41,852 nucleotides of DNA, from positions 1 to 41,852 of the forward strand of contig DAICXZ010000023.1 in assembly GCA_027311945.1 (NCBI GenBank), read 5' to 3'. The position numbers and the translations under genes are program-made. Below, piece by piece: positions 1-9,238 of this stretch. The stretch's first letter is position 1; the number at the start of each line of letters is the position of its first letter. Under the pieces are notes generated by a model. That model searched no databases and was not told where the DNA came from. It saw nothing but the letters and a program-made list of their open reading frames with translations. The stretch is from Erythrobacter sp. GTDB taxonomy: Bacteria; Pseudomonadota; Alphaproteobacteria; Sphingomonadales; Sphingomonadaceae.

Positions 1-116
1 TCGGGAGCAACCGCGTCCTCAAGGTCCACGATCACCGCATCGGCCCCGCTCAGCGGTGCCTTGGCCAGCTTGCGCTCGCTATCGCCCGGTACGAACAGCC
101 ATGATCGCGTGGGCAT
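1..116 (-). CDS. CitE/HpcH-HpaI aldolase family lyase, 5' end only (partial)
   Basis: Only about the first 38 codons are present; the gene runs off the left edge. The reading begins MPTRSWLFVPGDSERKL and continues through GADAVIVDLEDAV, the opening beta strand and acidic metal-site motif (DLEDAV) typical of the citrate lyase beta subunit/malyl-CoA lyase-like TIM-barrel family. These enzymes cleave or form acyl-CoA esters such as malyl-CoA or citramalyl-CoA; the exact substrate cannot be told from this fragment. The ATG at 116 lies 20 bases after the nadA stop, in the same direction, so it is probably the distal gene of the same transcript. Family assignment is fairly firm; substrate and gene name are not assignable. 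Confidence 0.72.
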   Translation of the reverse strand, partial: MPTRSWLFVPGDSERKLAKAPLSGADAVIVDLEDAVAP

Positions 117-136
117 GATGCGGCTCCCGGTCAGGC

Positions 137-1126
137 TCAGTCCCGCGCGCCCAGGTCGCCCTTGCCCACGGTGCCGCTCGCCATTTCCAGCATCCGGTCG
201 AGGCTGGCCTTGGCCTTCAGGCGCAGCCCTTCCTCGATCTCGATGCGCGGCTCAAGGTCGCGCAGGGCGATGTAGAGCTTCTCCAGCGTGTTGAGCGCCA
301 TGTAGGGGCAGATGTTGCAGTTGCAGTTCCCGTCCGCGCCGGGGGCCCCGATGAAAGTCTTGTCGGGCAGCGCCTTCTGCATTTGGTGGATGATGTGCGG
401 CTCGGTCGCCACGATCAGCGTGTCGCCGGAAAATTCCTGCGCGAATTTGAGGATGCCGCTGGTCGAGCCGACATAATCGGCATGGTCGATGATCGAGGGC
501 GGGCATTCCGGATGGGCGGCCACAGGCGCGCCGGGATGCTGGGCCTTGAGCTTCATCAGCTCTGTCTCGCTGAACGCCTCGTGCACGATGCATACGCCCG
601 GCCACAGCAGCATCTCGCGGTTGAACTTGCGGCTGAGATAGCCGCCAAGGTGCCGGTCCGGCCCGAAGATGATCTTCTGTTCGGGCGGGATCTGCGCAAG
701 GATCGTCTCGGCGCTGGACGAGGTGACGATGATGTCGCTGAGCGCCTTCACCTCGGTCGAGCAGTTGATGTAGGTCAGCGCGATGTGATCGGGGTGCGCC
801 TCGCGGAAGGCCTTGAACTTTTCCGGCGGGCAGGAATCTTCAAGGCTGCAACCGGCATCCATGTCGGGCAGCACCACGATCTTTTCGGGGCTGAGGATCT
901 TGGCCGTATCGGCCATGAACTTCACGCCGCAAAAGGCGATCACTTCCGCATCGGTGGCGGCGGCCTTGCGGCTTAGTTCCAGGCTGTCGCCCACGAAATC
1001 GGCGAGGTCCTGAATCTCAGGGCGCTGATAATAATGAGCCAGGATCACGGCCTTGCGTTCTTTGCGCAGGCGGTTGATCTCTTCGAGCAGGTCGGCTCCG
1101 GCGGGCAGTTTCGTTTCGGCGGTCAT
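137..1126 (-). CDS. nadA: quinolinate synthase
   Basis: NadA condenses iminoaspartate with dihydroxyacetone phosphate to make quinolinate, the NAD precursor, in the cytoplasm, using a [4Fe-4S] cluster. The 329-residue protein has HYYQRPEIQDLADFVGDS near residue 31 and the family's three spaced cysteines, most likely Cys93 (AGCSLEDSC), Cys179 (PGVCIVHEAF) and Cys273 (NICPYMALNTL); the cluster assignment is by family analogy. The start is supported by an AGGAG Shine-Dalgarno in GCAGGAGACGCC just upstream of the ATG. It sits between a metallo-hydrolase gene (40-base gap) and a CitE-like gene (20-base gap), all on the minus strand. No nadB or nadC is visible, so the rest of the pathway is elsewhere. 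Confidence 0.95.
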   Translation of the reverse strand: MTAETKLPAGADLLEEINRLRKERKAVILAHYYQRPEIQDLADFVGDSLELSRKAAATDAEVIAFCGVKFMADTAKILSPEKIVVLPDMDAGCSLEDSCPPEKFKAFREAHPDHIALTYINCSTEVKALSDIIVTSSSAETILAQIPPEQKIIFGPDRHLGGYLSRKFNREMLLWPGVCIVHEAFSETELMKLKAQHPGAPVAAHPECPPSIIDHADYVGSTSGILKFAQEFSGDTLIVATEPHIIHQMQKALPDKTFIGAPGADGNCNCNICPYMALNTLEKLYIALRDLEPRIEIEEGLRLKAKASLDRMLEMASGTVGKGDLGARD

Positions 1127-1166
1127 GGCGTCTCCTGCGGCCGATATAGCGAGGCGTCAGCGGATT

Positions 1167-2063
1167 TCACGCGCTGATTGCCCAGATGCCGTCATTGCGG
1201 GCCACGCGGCCCTGGCGTTCCAGTTCCAGCAGATGGGCCAGCACCGATTGCCCGGCGGCAGTCCACAACCTCTCGTCCACGCCCTTGTACATGCGCGGCA
1301 CCAGTTCGGTGACGCGGTGGGGCGCTTCGTCCAGCAGTTTCAGGATCTGCCGCTCGCGCTGGCGGCGGTGGCCGATCATCCCGCGCACCAGCTGGCGCGG
1401 CTTTTCCACGGCAGGGCCATGGGCGGGGTAATAGATGCGGTCCTGCCGCTCATAGAGCTTTTCCAGACTGGCCATGTAATCGGCCATGTCGCCATCGGGC
1501 GGGACCACCACGCTGGTCGACCAGCCCATGACGTGATCGCCGGTGAACAGCGCGTTGGTCTCTTCCAGCGCATAGCACAGGTGGTTCGAAGTGTGCCCCG
1601 GCGTGGCGACGGCGGTGATGGTGAAGCCCGGGCCGCTCACCTGCTCGCCGTCAGCCAGTGTACGGTCGGGCGCATAGTCCTGATCGAACGGGGCATCGAC
1701 GCGCGGGGCGTCGGAGCGGATGTGAAGCGCCGCGCAACCGATGATCGGCGCGCCCGTCTTCCGCGCCAGTGGGGCGGCGGCGGGGGAATGATCGCGGTGG
1801 GTGTGGGTGCACATGATGGCGACCACCGGGGTCTCGCCAATAGCGCGGGTGAGCGCATCGAGATGGGCGGGCTCGGCGGGGCCGGGATCGATTACCGCCA
1901 GCCCCTCGTCGGTGCCTACGAGGTAGGTCTGCGTGCCGGTAAAGGTGAAGGGCGAGGCATTGGGCGCGAGCACGCGCGCGACCAGCGGCTCAAGCTGCTC
2001 GACCTCGCCGGTTGGCCATGTTGATGGGTCTTGGGGTTGCGGGGGCAGGGACATGCCCGCCAT
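1167..2063 (-). CDS. metallo-beta-lactamase-fold hydrolase (LACTB2-like)
   Basis: A cytoplasmic MBL-fold metal hydrolase of about 298 residues. The zinc-binding HxHxDH motif is present as HTHRDH, followed by TPGHTSNH, the metal-bridging aspartate in FTGDHVMGW and the distal PAHGP histidine. The C-terminus (HRRQRERQILKLLDEAP onward) looks like the winged-helix tail found in LACTB2-type proteins and related thioester or nuclease hydrolases. The substrate cannot be deduced. An upstream in-frame extension to 2165 would run into the divergent glpK gene, so the ATG at 2063 (MAGMSLPPQ) was chosen; an ATG at 2054 is an alternative, and neither has a clear Shine-Dalgarno. It probably heads a transcript continuing into nadA. 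Confidence 0.82.
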   Translation of the reverse strand: MAGMSLPPQPQDPSTWPTGEVEQLEPLVARVLAPNASPFTFTGTQTYLVGTDEGLAVIDPGPAEPAHLDALTRAIGETPVVAIMCTHTHRDHSPAAAPLARKTGAPIIGCAALHIRSDAPRVDAPFDQDYAPDRTLADGEQVSGPGFTITAVATPGHTSNHLCYALEETNALFTGDHVMGWSTSVVVPPDGDMADYMASLEKLYERQDRIYYPAHGPAVEKPRQLVRGMIGHRRQRERQILKLLDEAPHRVTELVPRMYKGVDERLWTAAGQSVLAHLLELERQGRVARNDGIWAISA

Positions 2064-2088
2064 ATGGCGGCAACGGAGGCGGATTGCC

Positions 2089-3564
<1,476 letters not shown>

Positions 3565-3567
3565 CGC

Positions 3568-4074
3568 TCAGCACGCAGCGAAGGCGCGGCCGATCCGGCT
3601 GTGCAGGTGCTCCAGCGCGGGCGGTTCGGCCTCGAAGCCACGGTGGAACGCCACGTCGAGCCGGGCGAGCCTTTCGTAAAAAGTGCAGCTGGCCTCGACC
3701 ACGGCCCTCGCCGGGAGGGGAAGCGCTGCCAGCTCTTCTGCCGAGCAGACCTCCTGCGCAGGGGGCAGGCGTCCGAACCGGCGCAGCTGAAACGCGTTCA
3801 GCTCGCCGCTGAAATAGGCCCGAAAGTTCAGCAGCCAGGCCATCGCGTGCATCAGCCGCGTGGTGGTGCGCAAGGCCTCGCACGAAAGTGCGACGCTGGC
3901 CGTTGCCTGCTCATCAGTTGTCGTCGCCATATCGCGCAGGTTGCTCGTGGCGCGGCGCGTGAAGTGGGTGCCGCGCGCCGCGCCGAATTCGGCACGGGCG
4001 GCTTCGGTCAGGCAAAGCGCCTCTTCATAGAGGGCGTCGAGGATGGCGGGCGAAACGGTGGGTGCAGATTGCAT
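3568..4074 (-). CDS. DUF1465 family protein (RcdA-like)
   Basis: A 168-residue soluble, mostly helical protein starting MQSAPTVSPAILDALYEEAL. It contains the family's TSNLRDMA, RLMHAMAWLLNFRAYFSGEL and LPLPARAVVEAS segments. Its alphaproteobacterial homologue RcdA in Caulobacter acts as an adaptor for ClpXP-dependent CtrA degradation. Whether this protein does the same in a sphingomonad-like organism is inference. The ATG at 4074 was preferred over a longer TTG start at 4182 because similarity begins there; no clear ribosome-binding site is seen. It follows the minus-strand DUF465 gene after 108 bases and converges on glpK. Confidence 0.8.
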   Translation of the reverse strand: MQSAPTVSPAILDALYEEALCLTEAARAEFGAARGTHFTRRATSNLRDMATTTDEQATASVALSCEALRTTTRLMHAMAWLLNFRAYFSGELNAFQLRRFGRLPPAQEVCSAEELAALPLPARAVVEASCTFYERLARLDVAFHRGFEAEPPALEHLHSRIGRAFAAC

Positions 4075-4182
4075 AATGTTGGTTTGGCTAGCGCCAGGCT
4101 GGCCGCAGCGCCAGTAGGGGGTGGCGCGTTTTTCCAACAGGTCCGTTTCTGTCCCGCTCGGGCACGGTTTTGCGTGGCGCAA

Positions 4183-4380
4183 TCAGGCGATGATATCGGG
4201 CGTCAGATAGTCGGTAATGGCGGCGATCTGGTCCTTCAGGCGCAGCTTGCGCTTCTTCAGCCGCGCCACCTGCAGCAGGTTGGGGCCGCCACTTTCGGTG
4301 AGCGCGGAAATGGCGATGTCGAGGTCGCGATGCTCGACCTGGAGCATTGCCAGCGCCTTGCGCATCTCTTCTTCCGTCAT
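4183..4380 (-). CDS. DUF465 (YdcH-like) small protein
   Basis: A 65-residue charged helical protein, starting MTEEEMRKALAML and ending in LKDQIAAITDYLTPDIIA, with VEHRDLDIAIS and the family hallmark VARLKKRKLRLKDQI. DUF465 proteins form short coiled-coil hairpins; their molecular role is not established. The ATG at 4380 matches the family's normal N-terminus. An extension to a TTG at 4458 is open but unlikely. It lies upstream of the DUF1465 gene on the same strand and is divergent from a second, sequence-distinct DUF465 gene at 4618. Confidence 0.85.
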   Translation of the reverse strand: MTEEEMRKALAMLQVEHRDLDIAISALTESGGPNLLQVARLKKRKLRLKDQIAAITDYLTPDIIA

Positions 4381-4617
4381 GCGGAAATTCTGCTCATTCT
4401 CGAAGCGTTCCTCGTGCTTGGCGGCGACATATCCTTGCGTTCTACCGTTTCGCCGCAACCCGTAATTGTCCGTTTAGGACTATTGTGATTTGATGACAAT
4501 TGCGCGGCTCGCCTCGCATGTACCGGCCCAGCCGAGTCGGCCCATCGAGGCGGTTTTTTGCCGCGCGGTCCAACTCGGCCGGATTTGTCCCGGCCATGGC
4601 GAAAGGAGAACAGCCCT

Positions 4618-4773
4618 ATGCAATCTTCCCATGTCAGCGCGCTTCAGCAAAAGCATGAAGGCCTTGACCGCCGCCTCAAGGAAGAAATGAGCCGCCCGTC
4701 GCCCGATGCGTCGCTCGTTCAGGACATCAAGAAAGCCAAGCTCAAGCTCAAGGAAGAAATCGCGCTGCATTGA
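4618..4773 (+). CDS. DUF465 (YdcH-like) small protein, second copy
   Basis: A 51-residue protein (MQSSHVSALQQKHEGLDRRL at the start, KKAKLKLKEEIALH at the end) with the DUF465 pattern of a heptad-rich helical hairpin. The start is well fixed: AAAGGAG at 4602-4608 lies nine bases before the ATG. It shares the K-x-K-LKLK(E/D) signature with the minus-strand DUF465 gene but differs elsewhere, so the two are paralogous subfamilies rather than a recent duplication. Function is unknown. It is followed about 100 bases later by ptsP. Confidence 0.87.
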   Translation: MQSSHVSALQQKHEGLDRRLKEEMSRPSPDASLVQDIKKAKLKLKEEIALH

Positions 4774-4876
4774 CGGCCCGCAAGCGGCGCGCGGCCTGGT
4801 TCCTGCGTAATTTTCATCGCCGGAACGGCCGCGCGCCGATTTGCATTTTTCGTTTCGTGCTATAGGCATTTCGGTC

Positions 4877-7153
4877 ATGCCTTTGTCCGCCGCCTCTGCC
4901 GCTCGCACGATTCTTACCCGGCTGCACGAGGTGATGGCGGCGCGTACCCACGCTCAGGCCAAACTCAACAACGTTGTGGAGGTGATCGGGGAGACGCTCG
5001 ATAGCGAGGTCTGCTCGGTCTATCTGCTGCGTGAGGGTATGCTCGAACTGTTCGCCACGCGCGGGCTGAATCAGGCGGCTGTGCATGTCACCCGCCTCGG
5101 TGTGGGCGAGGGGCTGACCGGCACCATCGCCCAGAATATCGAAACGCTGAACCTCGAAGAGGCTGCCACCCACCCCGAATTCCAGTATCGCTCCGAAACC
5201 GGCGAGGAACGGTTCCACTCGTTCGCGGGCGTGCCGATCGTTCGGCGCGAGCGGGCGATTGGCGTGCTGACCGTGCAGCATGTCGAACCCCGGCTTTACG
5301 AAGAGGTGGAGATCGAGGCGCTGCAGACGGTCGCCATGGTGCTGGCCGAACTGATCAATCACGCCGGCCTCGTAGATGGCGAGGAGCTGGACGGGGCGAG
5401 CAATGCCCAGACCGGGCAGGCGCAGATCAACGGGCTGATGCTGGTGAAGGGGCTCACGCGCGGCAAGGCGGTGTTCCACCAGCCGCGCATCCATATCGAG
5501 CAAACCGTGGCCGAAGATATCGAGGCCGAGCGCGACCGGGTCTATCAGGCGTTCGACCGGATGCGCGACCAGATCGAACAGATGTCGACCCAGGCCGAGT
5601 TCGGCGTCGATGGTGAACACGAGCAGGTGCTCGAAACCTACAAGATGTTCGCCTACGACGAGGGGTGGAGCCGCCGCATCAACGAGGCGATCGATTCCGG
5701 CCTCACCGCCGAGGCCGCGATCGAGCGCGTGCAGCAGCGCACCCGGATGCGGATGCGCCAGATTCAGGACCCGCTGCTGGCCGACCGGATGCACGATCTG
5801 GAAGACCTTTCGAACCGCTTGCTGCGGATCGTGTCGGGCAAGGTCGGCACGGCGGCGACCAGCGGGCTCACCGGCGATTCCATCCTGATCGCCAAGAACC
5901 TCGGCCCGGCGGAGCTGCTCGAATATGACAAACGCCGCCTGCGCGGGGTGGTGCTGGAGGAAGGCTCGCTCACCGCGCATGTGGTGATCGTGGCGCGCGC
6001 GATGGGCATTCCCGTGGTTGGCCGCCTCAGGAACCTGCGCGGGCTGGTGCGGGAAGGCGACGAGGTTCTGGTCGATGGCGACACCGGGCAGGTCACGCTG
6101 CGCCCGACGCAGGCCGTATCCGATGCCTTCGAGGAACGTCTCACCCGCAGCCGCGAGCGGCGTGCAGGTTATGCCAAGCTGCGCGATGTGGAGCCGCGCA
6201 CCAAGGACGGCGTGCGGATCGAGGTGATGATGAACGCCGGGCTGCGCGACGATGTGGCGATGCTGGGCGTTACGGGTGCGGACGGCATTGGCCTCTACCG
6301 CACCGAGTTCCAGTTCCTCGTCTCCGCTGCCTTGCCCGCGCGCGAACGGCAGGCCCGGCTTTATCGCGAGGTGCTGGACGCCGCCAAGGGCAAGAAGGTG
6401 ATCTTCCGCACCGTCGATATCGGCGGCGACAAGAGCCTGCCCTATCTCGTCAACAAGACCGGCGAGGAAGACGAGAACCCGGCGATGGGCTGGCGCGCGC
6501 TGCGCCTTTCGCTCGAGCGTGACGGGCTGCTCAAGGCGCAGGCACGCGCACTGCTCGAAGCGGCGGCGGGGCGCGAGCTGAACGTGATGTTCCCGATGGT
6601 ATCCGAACCGTGGGAATTCGAAGATGCACGCAAGGTGTTCGAGCACCAGGTCGCCTACCTGCGGATGCGCAAGCACCAGTTGCCGAGCAAGATCAACTAC
6701 GGGGTGATGCTCGAGGTGCCATCGCTGGCCGAAGTGCTCGACCTGCTGAAGGACCGGATCGCCTTCATCTCGATCGGCACCAACGACCTCACGCAGTTCC
6801 TGTTTGCGGCCGACCGTTCGAACCCGGCACTGGCAGAGCGGTATGACTGGCTGAGCCCGGCGATCCTGCGGTTCCTCGCCCGCGTGGTGAAGACCTGCGA
6901 GCCGTGGCCGGTGGATGTCGGCGTTTGCGGCGAGATGGGCGGGCGCCGGCTGGAGGCGCTGGCGCTGATCGGCATCGGCTTGCGGCGACTGTCGATCACC
7001 CCGGCGGCGGTGGGGCCGCTCAAGGAGCTGATCAGCAGCATCGACACCAGGGCCCTGACGGCCCAGATGGACGAATGGTTGGCGCATCCCCCGGCCGATC
7101 TGCGCGGCGCCATGCGCGACTGGGCCGGGGCGCAGGGGATCGAGTTCGAGTAA
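4877..7153 (+). CDS. ptsP: PTS(Ntr) enzyme I, GAF-domain phosphoenolpyruvate-protein phosphotransferase
   Basis: PtsP takes phosphate from phosphoenolpyruvate and passes it to NPr in the nitrogen-related phosphotransferase system, a regulatory relay rather than a sugar transporter. The 758-residue protein has an N-terminal GAF domain (roughly 20-160), an NPr-binding helical domain, the swivelling phosphohistidine domain with His368 in LTAHVVIVARAMGIP, and a PEP-binding barrel with GLYRTEFQF, MFPMVSEPWEF, GTNDLTQFLFAADR and the catalytic Cys684 in VCGEMGGR. The ATG at 4877 was chosen because the earlier in-frame TTG adds only an unconserved stretch; no good Shine-Dalgarno is visible. It is followed on the same strand by RodZ-like, cpoB and tilS genes. 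GAF ligand (glutamine in some relatives) is unknown here. Confidence 0.94.
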   Translation: MPLSAASAARTILTRLHEVMAARTHAQAKLNNVVEVIGETLDSEVCSVYLLREGMLELFATRGLNQAAVHVTRLGVGEGLTGTIAQNIETLNLEEAATHPEFQYRSETGEERFHSFAGVPIVRRERAIGVLTVQHVEPRLYEEVEIEALQTVAMVLAELINHAGLVDGEELDGASNAQTGQAQINGLMLVKGLTRGKAVFHQPRIHIEQTVAEDIEAERDRVYQAFDRMRDQIEQMSTQAEFGVDGEHEQVLETYKMFAYDEGWSRRINEAIDSGLTAEAAIERVQQRTRMRMRQIQDPLLADRMHDLEDLSNRLLRIVSGKVGTAATSGLTGDSILIAKNLGPAELLEYDKRRLRGVVLEEGSLTAHVVIVARAMGIPVVGRLRNLRGLVREGDEVLVDGDTGQVTLRPTQAVSDAFEERLTRSRERRAGYAKLRDVEPRTKDGVRIEVMMNAGLRDDVAMLGVTGADGIGLYRTEFQFLVSAALPARERQARLYREVLDAAKGKKVIFRTVDIGGDKSLPYLVNKTGEEDENPAMGWRALRLSLERDGLLKAQARALLEAAAGRELNVMFPMVSEPWEFEDARKVFEHQVAYLRMRKHQLPSKINYGVMLEVPSLAEVLDLLKDRIAFISIGTNDLTQFLFAADRSNPALAERYDWLSPAILRFLARVVKTCEPWPVDVGVCGEMGGRRLEALALIGIGLRRLSITPAAVGPLKELISSIDTRALTAQMDEWLAHPPADLRGAMRDWAGAQGIEFE

Positions 7154-7191
7154 AAGCGGCAGAAATGCCCTGATTTTGCTGCGGGCATCCC

Positions 7192-7220
7192 TTGACTTGC
7201 CGCACGCTTGTCTTTCTTTT
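7192..7220 (+). promoter_or_regulatory. possible promoter for the RodZ-like gene
   Basis: TTGACT at 7192-7197 is a good -35 match. Seventeen bases downstream lies TCTTTT, a poor -10. The site is in the ptsP/RodZ-like gap, 61 bases before the start at 7281. Weak support; read-through from ptsP is equally possible. Confidence 0.28.
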
Positions 7221-7280
7221 GGTGCACAGGTTGGTCCGGGCCGCCAGGGTATGCGAAGCCCCAGGGTCGCAGGTAGGGTA

Positions 7281-8120
7281 ATGACAGAAGGCGAAGAGAC
7301 TTCCGAGGCCGTCCACGAGACGCCGCCCGCTGGCGTCGGCGCACAATTGCGCGCCGCGCGCGAGGCGCAAGGCAAGTCGGTGGACGCTATGGCGGCGACC
7401 ACGCGCATTTCGGTGCGCCATATCGAACATCTCGATAACGGCGAATTCGACCTGCTGCCGGGGCGTATCTATGCCATCGGCTTCGCGAAAACCTATGCCA
7501 AGGAAGTGGGCCTCGATCCCGAAGATGTGGCCGACCAGGTCCGCGCCGAAATGGGTGAGGAACGGGCCGACCACACGAATTACGACGCCACTTTCGAACC
7601 CGGCGATCCGGCCCGCGCGCCGGGGCGCAAGCTGATGTGGTTCTCGATCTTTGCCGTGGCCTTGTTGCTGGCGGGTCTGTTTGTTTTCGCGCGCGAGCTG
7701 TTTGCTCCGGCTGCCGATCTGCCCTCGCTGGTGGAGCAGGAGCAGGCCGAACAGGCAGCGCAGCGCGCGGCAGCGGCAGCCAGCGAGCAAGTCGCCGCCC
7801 AGACGCCTGATGCGAGTGGCGACGTTACCATCACCGCCGAGGGCGAGGCCTGGGTGCGCATTGCCGATGGCGAAGGGCGGGTGCTGAACGAAGAGATCCT
7901 CGCCGAGGGCGATAGCTTCACCGTGCCCTCCGATGCCGAGAACCCGCAGATTTCCACGGCGCGGCCCGATCTTCTGGCAATCACCATCGGCGGCAAGGCG
8001 GTGCCGAAGCTGGCGGAAGAAATGCGCACCTTTATCGACGAGCCGTTCAGCGCCAGGGCGCTGCTCGCACGCGGGCAGCAAACGCAGGCGGAGCCAGAAA
8101 GTCAGGCCGCTTCGCGCTAA
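7281..8120 (+). CDS. RodZ-like helix-turn-helix membrane protein
   Basis: A 279-residue single-pass inner-membrane protein. Residues 17-90 form the cytoplasmic RodZ-type HTH_25 domain (GAQLRAAREAQGKSVDAMA, then LLPGRIYAIGFAKTYAKEVG). One transmembrane helix follows at about 118-137, then an Ala/Gln-rich linker and a periplasmic DUF4115-type domain (EAWVRIADGEGRVLNEEIL). RodZ couples cytoplasmic MreB to the cell-wall elongation machinery; applying that role here is by family analogy. The ATG at 7281 follows AGGTAGGG and begins MTEGEETSEAV; an open extension further upstream is not domain-like. It is followed by cpoB. Confidence 0.83.
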   Translation: MTEGEETSEAVHETPPAGVGAQLRAAREAQGKSVDAMAATTRISVRHIEHLDNGEFDLLPGRIYAIGFAKTYAKEVGLDPEDVADQVRAEMGEERADHTNYDATFEPGDPARAPGRKLMWFSIFAVALLLAGLFVFARELFAPAADLPSLVEQEQAEQAAQRAAAAASEQVAAQTPDASGDVTITAEGEAWVRIADGEGRVLNEEILAEGDSFTVPSDAENPQISTARPDLLAITIGGKAVPKLAEEMRTFIDEPFSARALLARGQQTQAEPESQAASR

Positions 8121-8140
8121 GGGTGTTGGCCGGATGCAAT

Positions 8141-8195
8141 GGCGATTGGCGGGGGATTGGCACCCCTCGGCTATTCCCCGCACTGGTTAATCGCC
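8141..8195 (+). terminator. hairpin between the RodZ-like gene and cpoB
   Basis: Nested inverted repeats: GGCGATT (8141-8147) pairs with AATCGCC (8189-8195), and inside it GCGGGG (8149-8154) pairs with CCCCGC (8176-8181). It lies 20 bases after the RodZ-like stop. No U-run follows, so it may be an attenuator or RNA-stability hairpin rather than a full terminator. Confidence 0.4.
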
Positions 8196-8262
8196 TATCT
8201 TGGTTAATGCTGGCATCAGTCCAGCGGGGGTCGACATCGAGGCAGGAGGATAAGCAAGCACG

Positions 8263-9234
8263 ATGATCCAGCAGATTGCACGGGCAAGACACGGCCTGTT
8301 GATGAGCAGCGCAGTCGCGCTGGCCATGGTTGTGAGCACTCCGGCAGCGGCGCAGGTGGATGCGCGGCTTGAACGGATCGAGGCCCAGTTGCGCGCACTC
8401 CAGCGCACCGTGTTCCCCGGTGGTGACGAGCGCTTCTTCGAACCGGAGATCACGGCGCAGAGCAACAATGCGAATGTGCCAACGCCCGGCATTTCGAGCA
8501 GCGCGATGACTGATGTGCTGTCACGCATTTCGGCCATCGAGAGCCAGCTTACCCGGCTCACTGCGGCGACCGAGGTCAACCAGAACGCGCTGTCCGCGCT
8601 CGAACAGCGGGTGGCGGCGATGGAAGCGGCGAGGGCTACCACGCCGACGCCGACCCCGACCGGGCTGCAAACTCCCACACCGGGACCGGCGACGATGCCC
8701 GCAACGCGGACGGAAACGACCCCGGCAACCACGCCCGCCGCCAATCAGCCGAGCGGCGTGATCGCGGTGCCCGGCTCGGCTCAGGCCGGCCCCAGTGCCG
8801 AGCGTCTGGCGGGTGTTCAGGCCATCGCCAAGCCCGCCACCGGCGATATGGGCGAGGACGAATATACCTACGGCTTCCGCCTGTGGGAGGCCAAGTATTA
8901 TCCGGAGGCGCAGCAGCAGCTGGCGCTCTATATCGAGAAGTATCCGAGCCACCGGATGATCTCCTACGGCCGCAATCTGCTGGGCCGCGCCTATCTCGAT
9001 GCGGGCGATCCACGCAGTGCGGCGACGCAGTTCTTCGAGAACTATCAGTCCGACAAGCAGGGCGCGCGCGCTGGTGACAGCCTGCTGTACCTTGCCGAGA
9101 GCATGATCCAGCTCGACGACACCCGCCGTGCCTGCATCGCGCTCGCCGAGTTTGGTGACACCTATCCGGCGCTGGCCACGGGCCGGTTGCAGTCGATGTA
9201 CGACGGGCTGAAAGGCCGCGTCACCTGCAACTGA
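8263..9234 (+). CDS. cpoB: CpoB/YbgF-like periplasmic coiled-coil TPR protein
   Basis: A 323-residue exported protein. A signal peptide ends near residue 30 (VSTPAAAQ). It is followed by a short coiled coil (ARLERIEAQLRALQRTV), a second one around 85-125, a Thr/Pro-rich linker (TTPTPTPTGLQTPTPGP) and C-terminal TPR-like repeats (YTYGFRLWEAKYYPEAQQQL, then NLLGRAYLDAGDPRSAATQF). CpoB coordinates the Tol-Pal envelope system with peptidoglycan synthesis at division. The tol-pal genes are not next to it here. AGGAGGA at 8244-8250 supports the ATG at 8263. It ends four bases before tilS, so the two are probably co-translated. Confidence 0.87.
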   Translation: MIQQIARARHGLLMSSAVALAMVVSTPAAAQVDARLERIEAQLRALQRTVFPGGDERFFEPEITAQSNNANVPTPGISSSAMTDVLSRISAIESQLTRLTAATEVNQNALSALEQRVAAMEAARATTPTPTPTGLQTPTPGPATMPATRTETTPATTPAANQPSGVIAVPGSAQAGPSAERLAGVQAIAKPATGDMGEDEYTYGFRLWEAKYYPEAQQQLALYIEKYPSHRMISYGRNLLGRAYLDAGDPRSAATQFFENYQSDKQGARAGDSLLYLAESMIQLDDTRRACIALAEFGDTYPALATGRLQSMYDGLKGRVTCN

Positions 9235-9238
9235 GCCG

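Noticed and set aside
4820-4860. GGAAC ... CGTT as an EcfG general-stress promoter before ptsP
   Set aside because: The spacing is about 24 bases rather than the 16-17 required.
4814-7408. Very long antisense open frame opposite ptsP (864 codons), and similar long frames opposite glpK, edd, zwf and the large TonB receptor
   Set aside because: They mirror genes with strong family motifs, have repetitive Arg/Ala/His-rich composition and no domain signatures. High GC suppresses stop codons on the opposite strand.
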